A DNA stretch of 19,667 nt from Candidatus Shapirobacteria bacterium CG10_big_fil_rev_8_21_14_0_10_48_15 (GCA_002793635.1 PFEM01000037.1:1-19667); one strand, 5' to 3'; counted from the first letter of the stretch, positions 13,329 through 19,598 are shown. Notes: generated from the sequence alone by a model not told the origin. A program made the numbers and translations.

Positions 13329-14138
13329 TCAACCGGACCAACGGGTGGTCAAAAAAATAATCAGCAAAATCGCCGTGCCGGTGAACAAATATTCTCTAAT
13401 TGTGTTTTTAAAAAGCCGTTCACTGAACTGGTGCTGAACCAAACTCAAAACCAGGTAATCAACGGTGGTCAGCGCCAGCGAACCGACCGTCACACTCACC
13501 GGCCAAAACGAAAAAGCGAGGGCTGCCTGCCCCAAAACCAAAGCAGCCATCCCGGAGTAAAACCAAACCTGACGACTAATTTGTTCCTCAAGCCGAACGT
13601 ACCAAAACGCCTGCAAAGCCAAGGGGAAACTAACCACCGCCGCCAGCAAAAAGTTTAACCACGGCTCCAAACGATAAACCAGAATGGTATCATAAAGAAA
13701 AAAAGACGTGGCCAAGGTCAGCAAAAAGCCCACGGCTTGCGCCGAACGCAGCAGTTGGATCGTGCGAATCGCGGCCACTGAAAAGATGTTTTCTGTCAGC
13801 AACAAGCTATACGAACCGATCGTGTAAAGCACCACCACCGGAATTCTGACTGACCATTTATCCGGCAGCAAAAAATAAAACAAGCCCACCCCGGCTGTAA
13901 ACAGCGCCGGCAGGCTCAAAACGGTCAGCCACTCGATTCCGTTTAGCCCTTCAGACAAGGCCCAGGCTGACAAAAAATAAGCCAGCACTGCCAATCCGGC
14001 CACCGCGGTGTAGCGCCAGGTGATGTCCGCCAGTTGAATCGACAATAAGCCCAAAGATAAAAAGGCGCTGACAATCACGAAACGCTGTCTCTTGGTAATC
14101 TTATCCCAAGCTAGTAAAAACTTTTTGAACATCGTCAT
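13329..14138 (-). CDS. Polytopic membrane protein of unknown function
   Basis: I do not recognise the family. With the ATG at 14138 the protein has 269 residues (the ATG at 14132 gives 267). A short basic N-terminus (FKKFLLAWDKITKRQRF) is followed by about eight hydrophobic segments, covering most of the chain, with few charged residues between them. Examples are FVIVSAFLSLGLLSIQLA, VAGLAVLAYFLSAWAL and LTGTAILLIIFLTT-like ends. No transporter or enzyme motif is visible. The gene overlaps the end of yebC by 32-38 bp, so it is probably translated from the same mRNA by re-initiation. An open frame up to 14186 lies further inside yebC and is rejected. Similar uncharacterised membrane proteins are common in CPR genomes, which is background knowledge and not evidence of function. 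Confidence 0.8.
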   Translation of the reverse strand: MTMFKKFLLAWDKITKRQRFVIVSAFLSLGLLSIQLADITWRYTAVAGLAVLAYFLSAWALSEGLNGIEWLTVLSLPALFTAGVGLFYFLLPDKWSVRIPVVVLYTIGSYSLLLTENIFSVAAIRTIQLLRSAQAVGFLLTLATSFFLYDTILVYRLEPWLNFLLAAVVSFPLALQAFWYVRLEEQISRQVWFYSGMAALVLGQAALAFSFWPVSVTVGSLALTTVDYLVLSLVQHQFSERLFKNTIREYLFTGTAILLIIFLTTRWSG

Positions 14139-14805
14139 GGTCTTGAAGAGCTTCAAACAGATTGACAATCTTTTGGGGGTCATCAAGCTTGATCGGGGTG
14201 ACTGGCTGGTAGATCAGCTCGATCTGCTTAAGCTGAAAACCAGCTGCTTCCAAATCTTTTTTGGTCTGGACCAAAAACGCCGGCGTCGTCAACACCTCAA
14301 TCCCCTCTGGAGTTTCGTCAACGTCTTGAACTCCCAAATCAATTAACTTGAGCATCTGTTCTTCTGAATTGCCTGCTTTGGCCAGCAGCAGCCAACCTCT
14401 TTGGCGAAACAGAAAGGCCACCGCCCCCGGTGAGGCTAGTGATCCCCCACTCTTTTCAAAAATATTTTTAATTTCGGCCGTCGTCCGGTTGCGATTATCA
14501 GTCACCACCTCAACAATAATCGCCACCCCTTCCGGACCATAACCTTCATAAACTACTTCTTCCAACTCGCCATCACCTGCTTGGCCGCTCCCTTTTTGGA
14601 TCGCCCGGCTAATGTTTTCCTTAGGCATGTTGGCCTGCCTGGCCTTGTCCATCAGCAGCCGCAGCTTAAAGTTAGTTTCCGGATCGGCATTGCCTTTGGC
14701 GGCCAGGCTCATGGCCTTGGCTAGTTTGGAAAAAACCTGCCCCCGCTTCTGGTCATTGGTCCCTTTTTTGCGTTTGATCGTCGCCCAATGAGAATGCCCT
14801 GACAT
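14101..14805 (-). CDS. yebC: YebC/PmpR-family protein
   Basis: Conserved bacterial protein of 234 residues, first described as a transcriptional regulator and more recently linked to translation through proline-rich stretches. The N-terminal family hallmark MSGHSHWATIKRKKGTND is intact. Also visible are VFSKLAKAMSLAAKG, RQANMPKENISRAIQKG, YEGYGPEGVAIIVEVVTDNRNRT (domain 1 to 2 junction) and the acidic C-terminal part LYEALQDHDDVQ-like (here LFEALQDHDDVQKVF). The start is unambiguous. A TAAAAT box with extended TG lies 9 nt upstream of the ATG, so the transcript should carry almost no leader. The start region is shared divergently with the TPR gene at 14891. The 3' end overlaps the membrane-protein gene. 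Confidence 0.95.
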   Translation of the reverse strand: MSGHSHWATIKRKKGTNDQKRGQVFSKLAKAMSLAAKGNADPETNFKLRLLMDKARQANMPKENISRAIQKGSGQAGDGELEEVVYEGYGPEGVAIIVEVVTDNRNRTTAEIKNIFEKSGGSLASPGAVAFLFRQRGWLLLAKAGNSEEQMLKLIDLGVQDVDETPEGIEVLTTPAFLVQTKKDLEAAGFQLKQIELIYQPVTPIKLDDPQKIVNLFEALQDHDDVQKVFTSLG

Positions 14806-14814
14806 AATTAATTA

Positions 14815-14823
14815 ATTTTACCA
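14815..14823 (-). promoter_or_regulatory. Extended -10 promoter element of yebC
   Basis: TGGTAAAAT on the minus strand (TG, one base, TAAAAT). The ATG follows after 9 nt. No -35 consensus at 17 bp, which is common for extended -10 promoters. Confidence 0.5.
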
Positions 14824-14853
14824 CAGCCTACCACCTTCGGTGTGCCCAAGGGC

Positions 14854-14882
14854 TTGAAAATTAAGAATAGTTAGTTTATCTT
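14854..14882 (+). promoter_or_regulatory. Promoter of the TPR/HIRAN-like gene, leaderless
   Basis: TTGAAA (14854-14859), 17 bp, TATCTT (14877-14882). The ATG at 14891 begins 8 nt after the -10 box, at or next to the expected transcription start. Confidence 0.65.
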
Positions 14883-14890
14883 TAGCGAAA

Positions 14891-15499
14891 ATGAATCTCA
14901 CTGCCTGGGAAAATCAAGCGATAAGCGCCGCCACGGCTGGCGCTTGGGAAAAGGCCATCGACCTTAATCAAAAAATTCTTCAGGTTAACGCTAAAAACGT
15001 CTCGGCGCTCAATCGCCTGGCCCGCGCTTTTTTGGAAAACTGCCAAATTGATAAAGCCAGGCAAACTTACCAACGTGTTTTAAAGGTTGATCAATATAAC
15101 CCAATTGCCAGTAAAAACCTTAAACGGCTCACCGGTAAAAAGCAGTTGTCCTCCCGTTCCAAAACAAAAAAACCGGTTTTAGCGACGGCATTTTTGGAAG
15201 AACCGCGTAAAACCAAGCTCATTCGCGTCGTCCGACTGACCTCTGCCCAGGGACTGGCCGAAGTCGAAAGCGGTGACGAGGTCAAACTGATCCTCAAAAA
15301 ACGCTTTGTCGGCGTTGTCAGCCAACAAGACATCCATTTAGGCTGCCTTCCGGAAGACATCTCCCAACGGCTGATCGTTTTTATCAACGGCGGCAACCAC
15401 TACCGCGCCTTTGTCAAAACCGTGGAACGCAATAGTTTGGAAGTGATGGTTAAGGAAACCCGTCGGAGTAAAAAGTTCAAAAATCAGCCCTCATTTTAA
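14891..15499 (+). CDS. TPR protein with C-terminal HIRAN-like domain
   Basis: A 202-residue protein of unknown role. Residues about 5-78 form two tetratricopeptide-like helical hairpins (AWEKAIDLNQKILQVNAKNV, ALNRLARAFLENCQIDKARQ, TYQRVLKVDQYNP), a protein-binding scaffold. A basic linker follows (KKQLSSRSKTKKP, about 88-100). Residues about 110-190 resemble a HIRAN domain: SGDEVKLILKKRFVGVV, then LGCLPEDISQRL, then INGGNHYRAFVKTVERN. HIRAN domains bind DNA ends in some repair proteins and occur as single-domain proteins in bacteria; the similarity here is my reading and needs a profile search. The gene has its own promoter and its 3' end overlaps the convergent LytR_C gene by 9 bp. Confidence 0.75.
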   Translation: MNLTAWENQAISAATAGAWEKAIDLNQKILQVNAKNVSALNRLARAFLENCQIDKARQTYQRVLKVDQYNPIASKNLKRLTGKKQLSSRSKTKKPVLATAFLEEPRKTKLIRVVRLTSAQGLAEVESGDEVKLILKKRFVGVVSQQDIHLGCLPEDISQRLIVFINGGNHYRAFVKTVERNSLEVMVKETRRSKKFKNQPSF

Positions 15500-16354
15500 T
15501 TTATCCCCGTAGTCTTCGCCTAAAATTATCACCAAATCCGCTCGGTGGCCGGCCAAATCACTCCCCCCCAACCGGCAAGCAAAAATCTTTTTGAGTTTCT
15601 GCACCGTATAGCTGTCTTTGCTTTCTTGGCTGGCTCTGATTTCACACTCCGCTTGTGGTGGCGACCACTCCGCGGTCTCCACGACCCGACCGCCGGCATT
15701 ACTCACCAGCCGGCCGGCCTGAGCGGCCAAACCTGAATAATTGGTTGCGTTCAAAATCGCCACGGCCAAACCCTCTTTCACCATCGCGCTGTCGGTAAAA
15801 AGCGACTCCATGCCAAAGGCAGTCGTTTCCTCCAAACTCATCAGGGTAATTTTTTCTGACCGGGTCTGATGCAACGCCCACCAAAGCCGCATCATGTCCC
15901 ACTGGCTAAGGTTACCGACCGGGGTCTGCCCCGCCGGTTTGAAGGGCCACAGTTGTTCCAGCAAACTCCTCTTAAACTCGCCGGCATCAAACTCACCGGC
16001 CCATTCAAAGCTTGGCAGCCGCAAAAAACCGTCTAACGGCAAACCCAAAGACTCCTGAATACTCGCCTGAAGCAACTGACCGCCGCGATTTTCCAACTCA
16101 CCCAAATCATAAATCGCTTCCGCCCGATAAGGGCCATAACCATAGGCCGCCCGCAAATAAGTTTGGTTGGGAATCAACAGCACCACGACCGCCGCCCGAT
16201 CGGGCTGGAAGGAAATAATGACCACCGATGTTGCCTGGACCACCAAATTAAGCTGCTGCCGTCCGTCCCAGCAACTGCTTTTTTGCCACTGGTAAAATTG
16301 ATAGCCCAATCCTAAAAAAGCCAAAAAGGCTAGCAGGCAAAAGACTTTTTTCAT
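15491..16354 (-). CDS. LytR-CpsA-Psr-like membrane-anchored protein with LytR_C domain
   Basis: Probable cell-envelope protein of 287 residues. Residues 1-25 are a signal anchor (KKVFCLLAFLAFLGLGYQFY). Residues about 40-115 resemble a shortened LCP domain: VVIISFQPDRAAVVVLLIPN, then AIYDLGELENRGGQLLQASI, then GLPLDGFLRL. The C-terminal 90 residues match the LytR_C domain: VAILNATNYSGLAAQAGRLV, then a terminal DLVIILGEDYG. LCP enzymes transfer glycopolymers to peptidoglycan; here the position of the usual PRDT motif reads PNQT, so the conserved Arg and Asp are missing and transferase activity is doubtful. It is the last gene of the lgt-dksA-rluA run, 10 nt after rluA. Its 3' end overlaps the convergent TPR gene by 9 bp. 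Confidence 0.75.
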   Translation of the reverse strand: MKKVFCLLAFLAFLGLGYQFYQWQKSSCWDGRQQLNLVVQATSVVIISFQPDRAAVVVLLIPNQTYLRAAYGYGPYRAEAIYDLGELENRGGQLLQASIQESLGLPLDGFLRLPSFEWAGEFDAGEFKRSLLEQLWPFKPAGQTPVGNLSQWDMMRLWWALHQTRSEKITLMSLEETTAFGMESLFTDSAMVKEGLAVAILNATNYSGLAAQAGRLVSNAGGRVVETAEWSPPQAECEIRASQESKDSYTVQKLKKIFACRLGGSDLAGHRADLVIILGEDYGDKLK

Positions 16355-16364
16355 TACTTAAAAT

Positions 16365-17075
16365 TTAAGGGCTGGGTTGAAGAGTTTCAAGGGCTCGTTT
16401 CAAAATCGCCGGCAACGGGCAGAAAAAATCCAGTTGCCGACCAGTTTGGGGGTGCTGAAAAGCCAAAAAAGAAGCGTGCAAAAATTGGCGTGGGCACCAC
16501 CGGCGATCGGCCCGAGCCGTCTTGCGACCGGCATACTTGCTATCGCCCACCACCGGATAGCCCCAATATTTTAAGTGCACTCTGATCTGATGCGTCCGTC
16601 CAGTTTCCGGACTGATTTCCAGCAAATTGTAATCACCCAACTGCTTATTGCAGTAATAACGAATGATCTTATAGCTGGTTTTGGCCTCACGGCCGCCCAA
16701 AAAAACGCCAAATTTCTCCCGGTTAAAAGGATTGCGGCTCAACGCCGCCCGAATAACCCCCTTCTCGGGAAAAACCCGGCCGTGCACCAAGGCCAAATAA
16801 TGCTTTTTGACTTGCCTTTGCTTAAATTGGTCTTGGAGCTTTTCAAACATTTGCGGCGTCTTGGCAATCAGCAGCAAGCCGGAGGTTTCTTTATCCAAAC
16901 GGTGCACCAGACCGCTGCGGTATTTTGGCCAGTCAAAAATTTTGAATTTAAAATTTTCTTCCAGCCAATCTTGAATCGTCGGCTGCTTGACCGTTTGGGA
17001 GCGATTGACAATCAAACCACTGGGCTTATTGACCAAAAGCAACGCTTTGTCTTCAAAGATAATTTGGACCTTCAC
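16365..17075 (-). CDS. RluA-family pseudouridine synthase
   Basis: Converts specific uridines of rRNA (or tRNA) to pseudouridine. The 236-residue protein has the family motif SGLVHRLDKETSGLLLIAKT, with the catalytic Asp61. It also shows LVNKPSGLIVN at the N-terminus, KHYLALVHG, EAKTSYKI, SPETGRTHQIRVHL and YPVVGDSKY. There is no N-terminal S4 domain, so the chain is shorter than RluC/RluD of Escherichia coli; RNA target and specificity (RluA, RluC or RluD-like) cannot be decided. The start is GTG at 17075, two bases after the stop of the zinc-finger gene, with GGAAAG placed 6 nt before it. Tight spacing implies one mRNA. Confidence 0.93.
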   Translation of the reverse strand: MKVQIIFEDKALLLVNKPSGLIVNRSQTVKQPTIQDWLEENFKFKIFDWPKYRSGLVHRLDKETSGLLLIAKTPQMFEKLQDQFKQRQVKKHYLALVHGRVFPEKGVIRAALSRNPFNREKFGVFLGGREAKTSYKIIRYYCNKQLGDYNLLEISPETGRTHQIRVHLKYWGYPVVGDSKYAGRKTARADRRWCPRQFLHASFLAFQHPQTGRQLDFFCPLPAILKRALETLQPSP

Positions 17076-17077
17076 AA

Positions 17078-17473
17078 TTAACTTTCCTTCTTCTGCTCGC
17101 AGTGAACACAGATCGTTGTCTCCGGCATGACCATTAAACGATCAGTATCAATCATTTGACCGCATCGCTCACAAACCCCATATTGACCCAGTCTAATTTT
17201 GGCCAAAGCCTTTTTGATTTGAATCAGTCGCCGGTCGGTGTGGCGGGCCATCGCGGTCACTTGGGCGTGCCCATCCTGCTCGGCCGCATCCGTATCCGAA
17301 GCCGCGTTGTCCACTATTCTGTCAGCATCTTTGAACGGGTCGCGTTTAAAAAGATTTTGCTTGCGTTCTTCTAGTCTTTTGACCTCACGGGCAAGAAAAT
17401 TAGCGATCGGCATCAAAATTACCTTGGGGAAACTAATGATTGGTTTGTTTGCTTGTCTGCTTTTTTTGGCCAT
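17078..17473 (-). CDS. DksA/TraR-family C4 zinc-finger protein
   Basis: A 131-residue protein. Residues about 25-95 are helical and charged, as in the coiled coil of DksA. The C-terminal zinc finger is intact: CERCG (Cys101, Cys104) and CVHC (Cys122, Cys125), embedded in YGVCERCGQMIDTDRLMVMP as in the family. DksA-type proteins enter the RNA polymerase secondary channel and tune rRNA and stress promoters with ppGpp. The coiled-coil tip here contains DNAASDTDAAEQ, acidic like DksA tips, but function is not proven. It starts at an ATG with a strong Shine-Dalgarno (GAGGAG, 5 nt spacing). Its first 41 bases overlap the end of the lgt-like gene. Confidence 0.88.
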   Translation of the reverse strand: MAKKSRQANKPIISFPKVILMPIANFLAREVKRLEERKQNLFKRDPFKDADRIVDNAASDTDAAEQDGHAQVTAMARHTDRRLIQIKKALAKIRLGQYGVCERCGQMIDTDRLMVMPETTICVHCEQKKES

Positions 17474-18239
17474 GTTTTCTCCTCAACGAAAACCCGTAAG
17501 CACGCCAGTAAAAAATCCCTGCCATCGCCACCAAGCCGCTACCGTTTAAAACAATCTCTAACCAATGTAAGTATAACGGAGAATCACGCCAAAATGCAAG
17601 AGCAAAATTAAACCCCGTCAGCAGCCCCAAAAAAGCCAGACTGATAAAACCGTCTTTGCTTTGGTACCAAGACCATAGTCGCCAGCGCCGCTCAGCCCAC
17701 AAGAGCAATGTCCAAATTAAAAAAAGGGCGACCGTGGCAAACAAAGACACCGGTTGGCGCCGCAAAAAACGGCCGGGCAGGTAAATTCCCCAAATCATAC
17801 TCGTCGGCTTCCCCAGACTGCAGCCGTCAAAAAAACAGCCAGCTTGCGAAAGAATCAACAGGGGCAGCAGGGCCAAAGACAGTTCATCGGCCACTTGCCA
17901 AAAAGGCCATTGTTTCTGACGTTTAACAAAAAAAAGCAAAACCAACCCGAAGCCCAGCAGCGCTCCCCAAAAAGAAAGCCCGGGGTAACGACCAAAAAGC
18001 CACCAAGTACTTAAAGCCAAACCAAACTGACCAAAGTGAGTGGCAATGTAAACCAAACGCGAATTGACCAAGCCAAAAAAAATTATGGCCAGCAAGAAAT
18101 CAATCACCTTATCTTCTTTAACACCCAAATCACGCAGCCGCCGCCAGATCAAAAAGCTGCTCAAAAAAGCGCCGATCGCCAAAAAAACCCCCAGCGAGTA
18201 AAAATTAATTTTGCCTAAAGAAAAAACGACGGGCATCAT
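17433..18239 (-). CDS. lgt: Lgt-like prolipoprotein diacylglyceryl transferase, divergent
   Basis: Integral membrane enzyme family that moves diacylglycerol from phosphatidylglycerol to the lipobox Cys of prelipoproteins. From the first of two adjacent ATGs (18239) it has 268 residues, the normal length, with about seven hydrophobic segments. Recognisable: INFYSLGVFLAIGAF at the N-terminus, GLVNSRLVYIATHF (GGRLGYV-type), LSFWGALLGFG, the signature region SQAGCFFDGCSLGKPTS, and RQPVSLF in place of HPTQLYE. The essential Arg of the GRLGNF/GRIGCF signature is Gln132 here, and the HGGLxG His is Trp90, so activity is uncertain. The open frame extends upstream to 18593, but that part runs antisense through the divergent gene and is rejected. 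First gene of a four-gene operon. Confidence 0.8.
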   Translation of the reverse strand: MMPVVFSLGKINFYSLGVFLAIGAFLSSFLIWRRLRDLGVKEDKVIDFLLAIIFFGLVNSRLVYIATHFGQFGLALSTWWLFGRYPGLSFWGALLGFGLVLLFFVKRQKQWPFWQVADELSLALLPLLILSQAGCFFDGCSLGKPTSMIWGIYLPGRFLRRQPVSLFATVALFLIWTLLLWAERRWRLWSWYQSKDGFISLAFLGLLTGFNFALAFWRDSPLYLHWLEIVLNGSGLVAMAGIFYWRAYGFSLRRKHGQKKQTSKQTNH

Positions 18240-18249
18240 TTTTTTGTTC

Positions 18250-18278
18250 TTGACGCCATTATACAAAAAACCTATACT
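18250..18278 (+). promoter_or_regulatory. Promoter of the YdjM-like gene, leaderless
   Basis: TTGACG (18250-18255), 17 bp, TATACT (18273-18278). The ATG at 18286 begins 7 nt after the -10 box, at the expected transcription start. Confidence 0.7.
18258..18263 (-). promoter_or_regulatory. -10 box of the lgt operon, inside the divergent promoter
   Basis: A perfect TATAAT on the minus strand, preceded by TG. The lgt ATG at 18239 follows after 18 nt. It lies within the 17-bp spacer of the plus-strand promoter, so the two promoters should compete for polymerase. No clear -35 box. Confidence 0.55.
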
Positions 18279-18285
18279 CAATGCC

Positions 18286-18750
18286 ATGCTCGAATTGCCA
18301 CACGTCGCGGTGGGCGTGGTGATTGCCACCAAAATTCCTGATCCGATAATCGCTTTGCCCCTCGCCCTGATGAGCCATTTTGCTTTTGATTTTCTCCCCC
18401 ACTGGAACCCCAGTTTGTATACTGAATTTAAAAAATTTGGTAAGCCCCGCCTGTCTTCCAATCTGGTCATCTTGGCCGACACCACGGCGGCGCTTATTTT
18501 GGGCTTCTGGGTGGCCGCTTCTTCTGGGTCGAACCTAACCCGGTTTTTGACCATTATTTTGGCCGCCTTTTTGGCCGTTGCCCCCGATGTCATCGAGGGC
18601 TTTTATTTTTATTTAGGCGCCAAAAGCCGGCTCTTGGAGAAGTTGGTTAAATTTCAACACGACCACCAAACGAACGCCCCCATCATCCCGGGCTTGTTGA
18701 CTCAAGCCGCCGTGCTGATCATTTGCCTTTACCTGATTCTCTCCAAGTAA
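18286..18750 (+). CDS. Small membrane protein, YdjM/metal-dependent-hydrolase-like
   Basis: A 154-residue membrane protein from the ATG at 18286. The N-terminus (LELPHVAVGVVIATKIP) and the motif MSHFAFDFLPHW resemble YdjM-type inner-membrane proteins, annotated as metal-dependent hydrolases, where an HxxxDxxPH motif may bind metal. Three to four hydrophobic segments are seen (IIALPLALMSHFAFDF, NLVILADTTAALILGFWVA, LTIILAAFLAVAPDVIEG, TQAAVLIICLYLIL). A further His-rich stretch QHDHQTN stands before the last segment. Enzymatic activity is unproven. A 25-codon upstream extension (to 18211) is rejected because it contains the promoter. The 3' end overlaps the convergent efp gene by 22 bp. Confidence 0.75.
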   Translation: MLELPHVAVGVVIATKIPDPIIALPLALMSHFAFDFLPHWNPSLYTEFKKFGKPRLSSNLVILADTTAALILGFWVAASSGSNLTRFLTIILAAFLAVAPDVIEGFYFYLGAKSRLLEKLVKFQHDHQTNAPIIPGLLTQAAVLIICLYLILSK

Positions 18751-19289
18751 ACACTGGTGCGGGTATCAATCTTGACCCGATCACCTTCATTGACAAAAAG
18801 GGGCACTTTGGTTTTTAAGCCGTTGTCCAGCACCACTTGCTTAAAAGAGGCATTGGCGCTGTCGCCTTTGACCCCCGGCGGGGCTTGAGTCACCGTAAAA
18901 ATCATCGCCAGTGGCAGCTGGATTGAAAGCGGCTGATCATCGGCAAACATCACCCTAACGTTCTCCCCTTCTTTCAAAAAATCCGCCTGCCGGTCCAAAA
19001 TCGGCAAAGGCAGGCTAAATTGCTCAAAATTGCGGGGATCCATGAAATAAGCATTTTCACCGTCTTTATAAAGGTACTGCAGTTCACGCGTTTGGGTCGC
19101 CAACTCCTCGACTCTGGCATCGGAAATAAAGCTTTTTTCGACCACGCCACCGGTGGCTAAGTTGCGTACCTTCACCCGAATATTAGCCGTCCCCCGACCC
19201 AATTTGGTGTGCTTATACTCCAACACCTGGTAGGGCTGCCCGTCCACCCTAAAAGTTGCTCCGTTTCTAAGTTCCGTCGCGCTGATCAT
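18729..19289 (-). CDS. efp: Elongation factor P
   Basis: Binds the ribosome between P and E sites and rescues stalling at consecutive prolines. The 186 residues match the family. Domain I has ISATELRNGATFRVDGQPYQ and VLEYKHTKLGRGTANIRVKV; domain II includes LQYLYKDGENAYFMDPRNFEQ; domain III carries the signature KQVVLDNGLKTKVPLFVNEG and ends DTRTSVYLERI. The start is the ATG at 19289, where similarity begins; the open frame to 19391 reads through a palindromic repeat and is rejected. The loop-tip residue that is modified in other bacteria is Arg32 here (LGRGTA), where Escherichia coli has Lys34. No EpmA/EpmB or EarP gene is in the window. It is monocistronic and convergent with the YdjM-like gene, with a 22-bp 3' overlap. 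Confidence 0.96.
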   Translation of the reverse strand: MISATELRNGATFRVDGQPYQVLEYKHTKLGRGTANIRVKVRNLATGGVVEKSFISDARVEELATQTRELQYLYKDGENAYFMDPRNFEQFSLPLPILDRQADFLKEGENVRVMFADDQPLSIQLPLAMIFTVTQAPPGVKGDSANASFKQVVLDNGLKTKVPLFVNEGDRVKIDTRTSVYLERIR

Positions 19290-19321
19290 GACTCTGAATT
19301 TTTCTGAGTCCTTAAATTTTA
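19290..19321 (-). promoter_or_regulatory. efp -10 box and leader hairpin
   Basis: TAAAAT (19316-19321) is preceded by GGTG. Transcription should begin near 19309. The resulting leader of about 20 nt is almost exactly a hairpin, GACTC (19306-19310) pairing with GAGTC (19290-19294), ending at the ATG. No Shine-Dalgarno is in reach. Confidence 0.45.
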
Positions 19322-19341
19322 CACCAAAGTCTCCCCTCTGC

Positions 19342-19379
19342 CCACCCCTGGGGTGTGCGCAGCATTCCCCAGGGGGTGC
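19342..19379. repeat. Compound palindrome, dispersed repeat copy 3
   Basis: CACCCC-T-GGGGTG (19343-19355) followed by a partial inverted second unit CCCCAGGGGGTG (19367-19378). The 16 bases at 19342-19357 are the exact reverse complement of 13135-13150. It lies between the divergent efp and tRNA-Leu transcription units. Confidence 0.85.
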
Positions 19380-19381
19380 AT

Positions 19382-19410
19382 TTGTATCCAAAGCAGGGGT
19401 TTGGTAAAAT
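19382..19410 (+). promoter_or_regulatory. Promoter of the tRNA-Leu region
   Basis: TTGTAT (19382-19387), 17 bp, TAAAAT (19405-19410), the latter preceded by TGG as in an extended -10. Transcription should start near 19417 and run through the tRNA-like fragments into tRNA-Leu. Confidence 0.6.
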
Positions 19411-19420
19411 TAGCCTCTAG

Positions 19421-19598
19421 GCCGAGATGGGCCCAGCACAAAAGCCGAGGTGGCGGAACTCAAGCGAAGCGCAGTCCCGTCAAAGCGCAGCATGAGCCGT
19501 GAACGAATAGTTCGCAAGGCAGGCGAATGCTAAGCTTATACGGGAGGTAGACATTGCCCGAAGGGCAATTGGTGATAAATTAATATTGTTTTTTATTA
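19421..19598 (+). other. Transcribed spacer with tRNA-Leu 5'-end fragments and a hairpin
   Basis: GCCGAGATGG (19421-19430) and GCCGAGGTGGCGGAA (19444-19458) copy the 5' end of the tRNA-Leu that starts at 19599. After the second fragment the sequence departs from tRNA, then shows GGTAGAC (19546-19552), a D-loop-like piece, and a perfect 7-bp hairpin ATTGCCC-GAA-GGGCAAT (19553-19569). No complementary acceptor 3' strand is present, so these are not complete tRNAs. They may be remnants of a decayed tRNA gene or of a recombination event at a tRNA 5' end. Confidence 0.5.

Noticed and set aside
18240..18593. N-terminal extension of the lgt-like gene
   Set aside because: It runs antisense through the YdjM-like gene and both divergent promoters; family similarity begins only after 18239.
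19444..19580. Complete second tRNA-Leu, or one interrupted by a group I intron
   Set aside because: No matching acceptor 3' strand, anticodon arm or intron core is visible; the break would fall in the D-arm, not the anticodon loop.
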